Source: Klebsiella pneumoniae
GTDB lineage: Bacteria; Myxococcota_A; UBA796; SXON01
Direction of reading: 5' to 3'
Length of the DNA stretch: 64,000 nt
NCBI GenBank assembly: GCA_945862325.1
Contig: CAMAXZ010000008.1
Span: 61,326 to 125,325, forward strand
A program made the position numbers and the translations under genes. A model generated the notes under the pieces. The model was not told where the DNA came from, searched no databases, and saw nothing but the letters and a program-made list of their open reading frames with translations. Positions 48,605-56,492 of this stretch are shown piece after piece; the stretch's first letter is position 1; each line of letters begins with the position of its first letter.

Positions 48605-49768
48605 ATGTTCGTCCTCGCCCTCGTGTTCGCCTGCACCGGTGGGGACCCCGCCGCCGACACCGACAACGACGAATCCGACACCGACACTTCGGACACGTCC
48701 GACACGTCGGACACCGACACGTCGGACACCGACACGGGCTGTGTCCCGACGCCGCCGGAGGGCCTCGCGATCGTCGGCGACGCGCTTCCCCGATCGGTGG
48801 TGGCGACTTGGCAGCCCGGAGCATGTCCTGCTTCGTCCTGGGAGATCGCCATCGGCGCCTCGGCCGCCGACGACCTGGTCCCGTGGCGCACCGTCAACGC
48901 GACGACCTTCTCGGACCTGCTCGACACGCGCCTCCCGAGCGACACCGCGCTCACGTTCTCCGTGCGGAACGTCGGGAGCGACGCGCCCATCTCGGTCGCG
49001 TTCCAGCTCTGGACCCCCGCGGGCATCCCCGGCATGGTCGCCTGGTACGACTGGGCGGACACCGACACCCTGTTCAGCGACGTCGGCTGCAGCGTCCCGG
49101 CCGAAGGCGGGGACGAGATCCGCTGCGCCCTCGACAAGAGCGGCAACGCCAACACCATGTACGGCGATCCGTCGTTCGACGCGCCCCTGCTCGGCACGCT
49201 CTCCGGGTACACCGCGGCGATCTTCCGCGGAGGTCGGATCCTGTACAGCCCGCACAGCCCGTCCAACGCGATCACCGGAAGTGCGCTGTACCTCGCGGTG
49301 CTCGATGCCCCGGACGAGGTCGGCAGCGTCGAGTCGTCGGTCTACCACTACCCGTTGAACAAGGAAGGAGCGTACGAGTTCGCGTACGGCGCCGGCGAGT
49401 TCCGGGCCGCGATCGAGACGGACGCCCCCGGGCGCTGGGCGTGGGCTGGGCCGTCCGTCGAGGCGACCCCCGCGCTCCAGCTCAACACCTTCGCGACCGA
49501 CGGCACGATGTGGACGTTCCGGCGCGATGGCGCGTTGCTCGGCGAGGTGAGCCCGGGGAACGCGCAGACCGGCAACATCATCGAGGGCTACTTCGAGTAC
49601 GGCGGGACCATCATCACGCAGACCCCGCTCGTCATCGGCGGCCGGCCCCTCAACATCACCCTCAGCTACGAAGCGGATCAGGCCGAGCTGCTGCTCTTCG
49701 AGGCGGTCCCGTCCGAGAGCCAACAGGCGCTCCTCGAGGCGTGGATGATGCAGAAGTGGGGCTTGTAG
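48605..49768 (+). CDS. Lipoprotein with Ser/Thr-Asp linker and LamG-like lectin domain
   Basis: 387 residues. Signal MFVLALVFAC is uncharged, with Cys10. Residues ~15-45 are Asp/Thr/Ser repeats, followed by a fibronectin-like segment and a concanavalin/LamG-like domain. The latter begins with MVAWYDWADTDTLFSDVGCS and CALDKSGNANTMYGDP, and ends with the typical SESQQALLEAWMMQKWGL. It is probably surface-displayed and sugar- or matrix-binding. ATG 48605 follows CGGAG. It shares the upstream 16-bp element with the other linker lipoprotein on the far side of the kinase operon. Confidence 0.8.
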   Translation: MFVLALVFACTGGDPAADTDNDESDTDTSDTSDTSDTDTSDTDTGCVPTPPEGLAIVGDALPRSVVATWQPGACPASSWEIAIGASAADDLVPWRTVNATTFSDLLDTRLPSDTALTFSVRNVGSDAPISVAFQLWTPAGIPGMVAWYDWADTDTLFSDVGCSVPAEGGDEIRCALDKSGNANTMYGDPSFDAPLLGTLSGYTAAIFRGGRILYSPHSPSNAITGSALYLAVLDAPDEVGSVESSVYHYPLNKEGAYEFAYGAGEFRAAIETDAPGRWAWAGPSVEATPALQLNTFATDGTMWTFRRDGALLGEVSPGNAQTGNIIEGYFEYGGTIITQTPLVIGGRPLNITLSYEADQAELLLFEAVPSESQQALLEAWMMQKWGL

Positions 49769-49774
49769 GAGACT

Positions 49775-50509
49775 CTACGCCGGCTGGAACAGCGAGAAGC
49801 TCGCGCCTTGCGGATCGGCGACGATGCCGATCTTCCCGACCGTCGGGATGTCGATCTCGGGCACGAGGATCGAGCCGCCCAGCTCGAGGAGCCGGGCGCG
49901 GCTCGCGGCGAGGTCGGCCACCGCGAAATGCAGCAGCCAATGCGGCGGGACGCCCTCGGCCACCGGGCCGACGTCCGCGACGGAGGCGCCGTCCGCCGCC
50001 TTCAGCACCGCCATGCCGCCGAACTCGGCGCGCGTGAGCGGGGTGGCGGCGGTGTAGAACTGGAGCGCGGCCTCGACGTCCGTGGTGTTCAGCGTCTCCC
50101 AGCAGACGGTGCCGAGCGGCGGACGATCCGGCGGCGGCGGGCTCTCGCTCGCGCCGGTGAACAGCATGAACACGGCGCCTTGGGGGTCGGCGACGCAGGC
50201 CCAGCGGCCGATGCCGGGGATGTCCATCGGCGGGACGAGCTGCGCGCCGCCGTTGGCGAGGACCGAGGCCGCCGCGGCGTCCACGTCCGCGACCGACAGG
50301 TACGTGCTCCACGCGGGCGCGGGGGCGTCCATCAGCGGCATCACCCCCGCGACCGGGTGGTCGCCCGCGGTGCTCGTCCAGTAGGTCATGCCGTCCATCG
50401 GGACGGCCTGCCAGGCCCAGCCCAGGAGGGCGCTGTAGAACGCGCGGGCGGCGTCCACGTCGGAGGTCATCAGCTCGCGGTGGACGAAGTGGCCGAGGTG
50501 CTGGTTCAT
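49775..50509 (-). CDS. Two-domain VOC (glyoxalase-like) protein
   Basis: 244 residues made of two VOC modules. The first spans ~1-118 (HRELMTSDVDAARAFYSALL, ACVADPQGAVFMLF) and the second ~130-244 (WETLNTTDVEAALQFYTAAT, GIVADPQGASFSLFQPA). The arrangement matches the family of 27-30 kDa antigen/hydroxylase-like proteins found widely in actinobacteria and myxobacteria. Active-site acids at the strand ends are partly replaced (FTLF/SLF), so a binding rather than catalytic role is possible. It converges on the lipoprotein at 48605-49768. Confidence 0.85.
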   Translation of the reverse strand: MNQHLGHFVHRELMTSDVDAARAFYSALLGWAWQAVPMDGMTYWTSTAGDHPVAGVMPLMDAPAPAWSTYLSVADVDAAAASVLANGGAQLVPPMDIPGIGRWACVADPQGAVFMLFTGASESPPPPDRPPLGTVCWETLNTTDVEAALQFYTAATPLTRAEFGGMAVLKAADGASVADVGPVAEGVPPHWLLHFAVADLAASRARLLELGGSILVPEIDIPTVGKIGIVADPQGASFSLFQPA

Positions 50510-50559
50510 GCGGGTGTGCTCCGCGGGCGCCCTTACCCGTGCCTACGCGATTCGCAAGG

Positions 50560-51324
50560 TCATTGCGGCACGATCGAGAGTCTGCCCGCGTCGAACTCCG
50601 GCACGAGCACGCGCGAGCGGCTGGCGTCGAATCCGATGTCCGCCGGCTTCTCCGCATGGAAGAACGTTGATTCTCCCGCGGGCCCCCACCGCACGACGGC
50701 GGCGGCGTCCCACGACGCGACGAGCAGGCCGCCGTCGTCGCACACGAGCCCGTCGAGGCGGGCGGCGCCGAGCGTCGCCCGGTGGGTCAGCGTCGCGCCG
50801 TCCCAGGTGGCGAGGTGGCCGTCCCAGTCGGCGACGGTGACGGTGCCGTCGCACAGGACGACGCCGTTGGGCTTTCCGCCCACGTCGTGGCGGATCCAGT
50901 CGCCCGCGCGGGTCACCTCCACGAGGGACCCGGTGCCCATGTCGGTGACGAGCAGGTGGGTGCCGGTCCACAGGAGGTCGTTGAGGTCGTCGGCCTCGGG
51001 GATCGGCCAATCGCCCAGGGGCGCGCCGGTCTCGCGGTCGAAGCGGCGGATCCACGCGCCGTCGGCCACGTACAGGACGCCGTCGTCGTCGAAGGCCATC
51101 CCCTTGGGCTTGTCGAGGGTGATGTCGGCGTCCGCGGCGTCGATCCAGCGCGGGTCGACGACCTCTCCCGTGGGGGAGACGCGCGCGATCCACCCCACGT
51201 CGTCGACGGCGTGCCCGGCGATGTTGGTCAGGAGGTAGAGGTCGGCGCGAGGGTCGTGAAGGGCGGACTCGGGGGTGGAAAAGCCGTCCAGGACGCGCGC
51301 GCAGGCGGTTGCGAGCAGCAGCAT
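50560..51324 (-). CDS. SMP-30/NHL-like beta-propeller lipoprotein
   Basis: 254 residues from ATG 51324 (CGGAG upstream). The signal is only about seven residues before Cys8 (MLLLATACARVLDG). Propeller repeats are clear: DITLDKPKGMAFDDDGVLYV, LNDLLWTGTHLLVTDMGTGS, KPNGVVLCDGTVTVADWDGH, LDGLVCDDGGLLVASWD. SMP-30/gluconolactonase-type metal ligands cannot be confirmed, so it may be a ligand-binding propeller. It is divergent from the arginine operon with 90 nt between starts. Confidence 0.8.
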   Translation of the reverse strand: MLLLATACARVLDGFSTPESALHDPRADLYLLTNIAGHAVDDVGWIARVSPTGEVVDPRWIDAADADITLDKPKGMAFDDDGVLYVADGAWIRRFDRETGAPLGDWPIPEADDLNDLLWTGTHLLVTDMGTGSLVEVTRAGDWIRHDVGGKPNGVVLCDGTVTVADWDGHLATWDGATLTHRATLGAARLDGLVCDDGGLLVASWDAAAVVRWGPAGESTFFHAEKPADIGFDASRSRVLVPEFDAGRLSIVPQ

Positions 51325-51379
51325 GCGGCGCTCCGTAAGGCCGCGCCGCGTCTCCGAGCGAGGCCGCTCCCGCCGATTC

Positions 51380-51394
51380 TTGATAGTCGCCGGG
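51380..51394 (+). promoter_or_regulatory. Shared arginine-gene upstream motif, copy 2 (DUF1611-like/arg operon)
   Basis: CTTGATAGTCGCCG starts at 51380 and matches the copy upstream of argG base for base. GATAGTC ends 26 nt before GTG 51415. It lies in the divergent region with the SMP-30-like gene. Confidence 0.5.
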
Positions 51395-51414
51395 CCTCGC
51401 CGAGGGGTCGTTTC

Positions 51415-52491
51415 GTGAAGGTGCTGCTCAACAAGATCGCCTCGGCGACGCGAAACTGCCGGCTCGCGCGTGAAGTCACGCTCGGAAGCTCGATCTCCGC
51501 CGAGGAGGGCAGCGTGCTCGCCGTGCGCGCCCTCGATCGCAAGAACGTCTACAACGAGATCGAGGACGTTCACGGCCGCATGGCGACCGTGAACGAGGGC
51601 GACGTGATCGCCGGCGTCCTCGGCGAGCGCCGCGCCTTGCACGGCTACACCGGCATCATCCCGTCCGAGGTGCGGGTGGGCGACACCCTCCACCTGCTCA
51701 ACCTCGGCGGGGTCATCGGCCTCTGTACCAGCTTCAACCCGGACGTCGGCCCGGCGTGCCGCGTCGAGGTGCTGGGCCAGGTCCTCACCTTCCCGCACCT
51801 CGGCGAGCGTCGCGGGGTGCCGGCCAGCATCCGCACCAACGCGCTGCCCACCGCCGACCACGTCGACGCCAGCGTGCCGATCGTCGCGGTCAGCGGCACC
51901 TGCATGAACGCCGGCAAGACCTTCGCCGCGTGCGAGATCATCCGCGGGCTGACACGGCGCGGCTTCCGCGTCGGCGCCGCCAAGGTGACGGGCGTCTCCC
52001 TCCGGCGCGACACGTTGAAGATGGAGGACGTCGGCGCGATCCGGGCGCTCTCGTTCAACGACGCCGGCATCGTCACGACCGGGCGCCACACCGCGCTCCC
52101 CGTGTGCCGTGGCCTCGTGAAGGCCCTCAACGAAGAAGTGCACGGCACGCGGCCCGACGTCATCGTCCTCGAGCTCGGCGACGGCATCATGGGCGAGTAC
52201 GGGGTCGAAGAGCTCCTGCGCGCGCGCGATCTCATGGCGCACACCGCCGTGCACGTGCTCTGCGCGAACGATCCCGTCGGCGCGTGGGGCGCCGCGCGCA
52301 CGTTCACGCAGGATCTCGGGCTCCGCATCTCGGTGATCTCCGGGCCCCAGACCGACAACGCCGTCGGCCGCGGCTTCGTCGAGCAGCGCCTCGGCCTGCC
52401 CGCGATCAACGCCCGCTCGCAGCCCGACGCGCTCGCCGCGAAGGTGGCCGAGCTCGTGGCCGCCGCCAAGTCGGAGCACCGGCTTGACTGA
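51415..52491 (+). CDS. DUF1611-like P-loop protein leading the arginine operon
   Basis: 358 residues from GTG 51415. The N-terminal half is beta-rich (NEGDVIAGVLGERRALHGYT, LHLLNLGGVIGLCTSF). The C-terminal half is a P-loop NTPase fold: VAVSGTCMNAGKTFAACEII is a Walker A variant, VGAAKVTGVSLRRDTLKMED follows, and VIVLELGDGIMGEYG is in the Walker B place. It resembles DUF1611 proteins, one of which (DgcN) has been described as a D-glutamate N-acetyltransferase (from memory). The next gene, argC, overlaps it by 8 nt, and the operon lacks a visible N-acetylglutamate synthase. It may therefore acylate glutamate. The family call is moderate and the function is inference. Confidence 0.65.
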   Translation: MKVLLNKIASATRNCRLAREVTLGSSISAEEGSVLAVRALDRKNVYNEIEDVHGRMATVNEGDVIAGVLGERRALHGYTGIIPSEVRVGDTLHLLNLGGVIGLCTSFNPDVGPACRVEVLGQVLTFPHLGERRGVPASIRTNALPTADHVDASVPIVAVSGTCMNAGKTFAACEIIRGLTRRGFRVGAAKVTGVSLRRDTLKMEDVGAIRALSFNDAGIVTTGRHTALPVCRGLVKALNEEVHGTRPDVIVLELGDGIMGEYGVEELLRARDLMAHTAVHVLCANDPVGAWGAARTFTQDLGLRISVISGPQTDNAVGRGFVEQRLGLPAINARSQPDALAAKVAELVAAAKSEHRLD

Positions 52492-53440
52492 GCGCGCGCG
52501 CGTCGCGGTGGTCGGCGCCACCGGGTACACCGGCGGCGAGCTGCTCCGTTGGCTGGTGGGCCACCCGCGGGTGGAGGTGGTGGGGGCCACCGCGCGCGCC
52601 CGCGCGGGCGAGCGCCTCGCCGACGTGTGGCCGCAGTTCTACGGGAACGAGCTCGTCTTGTCGGCGGAGCCCCCGCCCGCGGACGTGGTGTTCCTCTGCA
52701 CGCCGCACGCCGAGGCGCACGCCCTCGCGACGCGCCTCGAGGCGGCGTGCATCGTCGATCTCAGCGGGGCCCACCGCCTCGACGACGCGGCGCACGCCGC
52801 GCACTACGGGTTCCCACGCGCGGGGGGCCCCTGGGTGTACGGGCTCCCCGAGCTCGGCGTCGAGCGGGTCCGCGGCGTCGCGCGCATCGCGAACCCGGGG
52901 TGCTTCGCCACCGCGCTCGCCCTCGCGCTCCTCCCGCTGCGGGCGCGCCTGCCGGCGCGCGTGCCGATCGTCGGCATCACGGGCAGCACCGGCAGCGGGG
53001 CGGCCCCGAAGGACACCACCCACCACCCGGTTCGCGCGGAGAACGTCCGTCCGTACAAGGTGCTCGACCACCAGCACGTGCCCGAGGTGGAGCAGGCGAT
53101 CGGCGGCGGGGTCCGCGTGGACTTCGTGCCGATGTCCGGACCGTACCGCCGCGGCATCCTCGTCACGGCCACCCTGCCGAGCTTCGCGGCCGGCGAATGG
53201 GAGTCGTTCTACGCCGGTAATCCCCTCGTGCGCGTGCGCCGCGCACCGCCGGAGCTCCTGCACGTCCTCGGCGGGCCTCGCGCCGACGTCGGGGTCATCG
53301 AGGGGGACGGCGTCACCGTCGCGATGTGCGCGATCGACAACCTCTGCCGCGGCGCCGCCACCCAGGCGATCGTCAACATGAACCTTCACTTCGGTTGGCC
53401 GATGACGCTGGGGCTCGACCGCGTCGCGCCCGTGCCGTAG
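52484..53440 (+). CDS. argC: N-acetyl-gamma-glutamyl-phosphate reductase
   Basis: 318 residues from TTG 52484, overlapping the previous stop. AVVGATGYTGGELLRWLVGH is the NADPH site and IANPGCFATALALALLPL holds the catalytic cysteine. HHPVRAENVRPYKVLDHQHV and SGPYRRGILVTATLP are substrate blocks. It reduces N-acyl-glutamyl phosphate to the semialdehyde, the third arginine step. A TTG start is supported by the overlap and by the protein beginning right before the Rossmann motif. If the pathway uses succinyl rather than acetyl groups, this enzyme must accept that too. Confidence 0.93.
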   Translation: MTERARVAVVGATGYTGGELLRWLVGHPRVEVVGATARARAGERLADVWPQFYGNELVLSAEPPPADVVFLCTPHAEAHALATRLEAACIVDLSGAHRLDDAAHAAHYGFPRAGGPWVYGLPELGVERVRGVARIANPGCFATALALALLPLRARLPARVPIVGITGSTGSGAAPKDTTHHPVRAENVRPYKVLDHQHVPEVEQAIGGGVRVDFVPMSGPYRRGILVTATLPSFAAGEWESFYAGNPLVRVRRAPPELLHVLGGPRADVGVIEGDGVTVAMCAIDNLCRGAATQAIVNMNLHFGWPMTLGLDRVAPVP

Positions 53441-53463
53441 CGTCCCGAACCGAGAGCACCGCC

Positions 53464-54507
53464 ATGAACCCGACCCTCGAAACCCGCCTCTACGACGCCG
53501 TCTCCCGCGTGCGCGCCCACTGGCGCGGCACCCGCCTCATCGACGGCCTCGAACCTGGCATCGAAGGCAGCGCCGCGCTGCTCGACGTCGCCCGTGTCTA
53601 CCGCGCGAACCGCCTCGACATCGGGCGCATGCGGCCGCTGTTGGGCCGTGCGATCGCCGGGTTGTTCTTCGATCCATCGCTGCGCACCCACACGTCGATG
53701 GAGGTGGCGGCCGGGCGCTGCGGCGCGCACTTCGTGTACCTCCAGGGCGGCGAGGGCACCTGGAAGATGGAGTTCGACGACGGCGCCGTGATGAACGGCA
53801 ACGCCGCCGAGCACGTGAAGGAAGCCGCGCCGGTGCTGTCGTCGTACGCGGACGTCGTCGCGGTGCGCGCCTTCCCGCGGGCCCACAGCCGCGACGAGAC
53901 CGTGATCCGCGCGTTCGCGCGCTACGCTGGTTCGCCCTTGATCAACCTCGAGTCGGCGCTCGCCCACCCCTGCCAGGGGCTCGCGGACATGCTCACCCTC
54001 GCCGACCTCGGCGGGGGCGCGTTCAAGCGCAAGAAGGTCTGCCTCACGTGGGCGCCGCATCCGAAGCCGCTCCCGCAGGCCGTGCCGTTGTCCGTGGTTC
54101 GTGCAGCGATCCTCGGCGGCGCTGACCTGCACGTCGCTTGCCCCGAGGGCTTCGACCTCGACGCGGGCGAGATGAACCGCGTCGCCACCTTCGCCGAAGA
54201 GACCGGCGCGTCGCTCACCCTCACGCGGGACCCCGACGCGGCGGCGGACGGGGCGCTCGCGGTGTACGCGAAGGGCTGGGCGGCGAACGACAGCGAGAGC
54301 CACGTCGAGCTGGTGGCCCAGAATCGTCGTTGGACGGTCGACGAGGCGCGCATGGCCAACGCGACGGCGTTCATGCACTGCCTGCCGGTGCGTCGCAACG
54401 TGATCGTGACCGACGGCGTGCTGGACGGTCCGAAGTCCCGGGTGATCCCGCAAGCCGCAAACCGGGAGCCCGTGCAGGCCGCCGTGCTGCTGAGCTGGCT
54501 GCTCTGA
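53464..54507 (+). CDS. argF': N-acyl-L-ornithine carbamoyltransferase (AOTCase/SOTCase type)
   Basis: 347 residues. The carbamoyl-phosphate loop is PSLRTHTSM (residues 71-79; His76 replaces the usual Arg of SxRTR). Trp100 and the segment ending AAEHVKEAAP mark the N-acyl-ornithine branch rather than ordinary OTCase. LTWAPHPKPLPQAVP and FMHCLPVRRNVIVTDGVL are closest, from memory, to Bacteroides N-succinylornithine carbamoyltransferase, with Xanthomonas AOTCase also similar. Residue 115 is Ala, where AOTCase has Glu92 and SOTCase has Pro90, so acyl specificity is open. It carbamoylates an N-acylated ornithine, leaving deacylation to the argE product. ATG 53464 follows GAGAG. Confidence 0.85.
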   Translation: MNPTLETRLYDAVSRVRAHWRGTRLIDGLEPGIEGSAALLDVARVYRANRLDIGRMRPLLGRAIAGLFFDPSLRTHTSMEVAAGRCGAHFVYLQGGEGTWKMEFDDGAVMNGNAAEHVKEAAPVLSSYADVVAVRAFPRAHSRDETVIRAFARYAGSPLINLESALAHPCQGLADMLTLADLGGGAFKRKKVCLTWAPHPKPLPQAVPLSVVRAAILGGADLHVACPEGFDLDAGEMNRVATFAEETGASLTLTRDPDAAADGALAVYAKGWAANDSESHVELVAQNRRWTVDEARMANATAFMHCLPVRRNVIVTDGVLDGPKSRVIPQAANREPVQAAVLLSWLL

Positions 54508-54546
54508 GTGGCGGCGGGGCACGCAAACGGATAGCCCCGCGGCCCC

Positions 54547-55443
54547 ATGGATCGCACCCTCTCCCTGCGTGACGCGCAGCCCTACATTCGCCTGTTCCGC
54601 GGCCGAGTCTTCGTCATCAAGGTGTCGGGCGCCGTGCTCGCGCGCCCCGCGACCCGCGACGCCCTCGCCGCCGACATCGCGCTCCTGCACCACGTCGGCG
54701 TCCGCGTCGCCGTGGTCCACGGCGGTGGTCCTCAGCTCGACGCCGCGTGCGAGAAGATGGGGGTGCCGCGCGAGGTCGTCGCCGGCCGCCGCGTCACCGA
54801 CGCGCGTACCCTGGACCTCGCGCGCATGGTGTTCCGCGGCCAGCTCAACAGCGAGCTGGTGGGCGCCCTGTCGGCGCACGGGGTCAAGGCCGCCGGGCTC
54901 TCCGGCGGCGACGGCGCGAGCATCGTGGGCATCCGCCGCCCGCCGCGCACCGTGCGCGACCCGTCGACGGGCGCCGAGCAGCAGGTCGACTTCGGGTTCG
55001 TCGGCGACATCACCGCGGTCGACCCGCAGCTCCCCCAGCTCCTTCTCGACGCGGGCGTCGTCCCCGTCTACTGCTCGTTGATCGCCGACGCCTCCGGCGA
55101 CCTCCTGAACACCAACGCCGACACGATCGCGGCGCGGCTCGCCGTGGCGCTGCGCGCCGAGAAGCTCGTCGTGTGCACCTCGGTTCCGGGCCTCCTCGAG
55201 GACAAGGACGACCCGCGTCGGCTCGTGTCCTTCGGCGACCTCGGCACCGTCGAGGAGCTCGTGCGCATGGGTGTGGTGTCCGGCGGCATGTTGCCGAAGC
55301 TGGCCGCCGTGAAGGACGCGCTGCTCGGCGGCGTCCCGCGCGTCCACCTGATCGACGGCACCCGCGACCAGGCGTTGCTCCTGGAGATCTTCACGAATGA
55401 AGGCTGCGGGACGATGCTCGTGGCGCGCAGCGACGACGCGTGA
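54547..55443 (+). CDS. argB: N-acetylglutamate kinase
   Basis: 298 residues. VIKVSGAVLARPATRDALAA and AVVHGGGPQLDAACEKMGVP are the phosphate- and acyl-glutamate-binding loops, VPVYCSLIADASGDLLNTNA the active-site segment and SGGMLPKLAAVKDALLGGVP the ATP site. The GNAT synthase domain found fused to ArgB in xanthomonads is absent, leaving the NAGS activity unaccounted for. GATAGCC at 54530 may provide an internal promoter. The stop overlaps argE as GTGA. Confidence 0.93.
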   Translation: MDRTLSLRDAQPYIRLFRGRVFVIKVSGAVLARPATRDALAADIALLHHVGVRVAVVHGGGPQLDAACEKMGVPREVVAGRRVTDARTLDLARMVFRGQLNSELVGALSAHGVKAAGLSGGDGASIVGIRRPPRTVRDPSTGAEQQVDFGFVGDITAVDPQLPQLLLDAGVVPVYCSLIADASGDLLNTNADTIAARLAVALRAEKLVVCTSVPGLLEDKDDPRRLVSFGDLGTVEELVRMGVVSGGMLPKLAAVKDALLGGVPRVHLIDGTRDQALLLEIFTNEGCGTMLVARSDDA

Positions 55444-56492
55444 CCGAGGTCGTCGAGCTGCTGACGCGGCTCGTCGCGGCGCCGAGCGTGTCGGGCCAGG
55501 AGGGGCCCGCGGCGTCCATCGTCGAGGAGTGGGCGACGAAGCACGGCTTCGAGGCGAAGTCGCCACACGGGTGGAACCGCCTCGTCGTTCGGGAGGCGGC
55601 GGCGCCGGGCCCCACGTTGCTGCTGCTCTCGCACCTCGACACCGTGCCCGCCACCTCCCAGTGGACGCGCCCGCCCTGGGCCCCGACCCAGGAGGGCGCG
55701 CGCCTGTACGGGCTCGGCGCGAACGACGCGAAGGGGTGCCTCGCGGCGATGATGCTCGCGTTCCGCGACGCCCCGCTGCCGCGTGGACGGCTGATCCTGG
55801 CCGCCGCGGCGGAAGAAGAGACGGGGCGCGAGGGCTTCGAGCGGGTGGCGGGCACGCTGCCGCCGATCGACGCGGCGATCGTCGGCGAGCCGACCGGCCT
55901 GGACGTGGCGACCGCGCAGAACGGACTGTTGATCCTCGATTGTGTGGCCCGTGGGCGCGCTGGTCACGCCGCGCGCCCCCACCTCGCCGACAACGCCATC
56001 TCGATCCTTGCGCGGGACATCGTCGCGGTCGAGGCGCTCACGCTCGACCGCCTCCACCCCGTGGCCGGGCGCACCACCCACGCCGTCACGATCGCGCACG
56101 CGGGCGATCGTCACAACGTCATCCCCGGCGAGGCCCGCTGGACGATCGACCTCCGCACGACCGACGCGTACACCACGGCCGAGCTCGTCGCGGCGGTCCG
56201 CGGGGTCGTGCGTTCGGAGGTCGTGGTCCGGAGCGATCGTTTCGCGGCCGTCAGCACGCCCGGCGGCGCGCGGATCCTCGGGGCGGCGCGGCGCGCCCGA
56301 CCCGAGGCGCGCGAGTTCGCGTCCCCGACCTTGTCGGACTGGGCCCACCTCCGCGGGATCCCGGCGATCAAGTGGGGCCCCGGGCGCTCGGAGGTGTCTC
56401 ATACCGCCGACGAGTGGGTGGAGCTCGCCTCCGTGGAGGACGCCGTCGGCGCCTACACCCGCGCGATCGCGGCGTACTTCGAGGAGGCCTGA
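55440..56492 (+). CDS. argE: M20-family deacylase, probable N-acylcitrulline (ArgE-type) deacetylase
   Basis: 350 residues from GTG 55440. LLLSHLDTVPATSQWTRPPW, GLGANDAKGCLAAMMLAF, LAAAAEEETGREGFERVAGT and VGEPTGLD carry the di-zinc ligands and general base Glu (EEE) of M20 peptidases. Between argB and argH, and with an N-acyl-ornithine carbamoyltransferase, it most likely removes the acyl group from N-acylcitrulline to give citrulline, as in Xanthomonas, rather than acting on acetylornithine. LysK/ArgE-type relatives with 350 residues are also compatible. It overlaps argH by 1 nt (TGATG). Confidence 0.85.
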   Translation: MTEVVELLTRLVAAPSVSGQEGPAASIVEEWATKHGFEAKSPHGWNRLVVREAAAPGPTLLLLSHLDTVPATSQWTRPPWAPTQEGARLYGLGANDAKGCLAAMMLAFRDAPLPRGRLILAAAAEEETGREGFERVAGTLPPIDAAIVGEPTGLDVATAQNGLLILDCVARGRAGHAARPHLADNAISILARDIVAVEALTLDRLHPVAGRTTHAVTIAHAGDRHNVIPGEARWTIDLRTTDAYTTAELVAAVRGVVRSEVVVRSDRFAAVSTPGGARILGAARRARPEAREFASPTLSDWAHLRGIPAIKWGPGRSEVSHTADEWVELASVEDAVGAYTRAIAAYFEEA

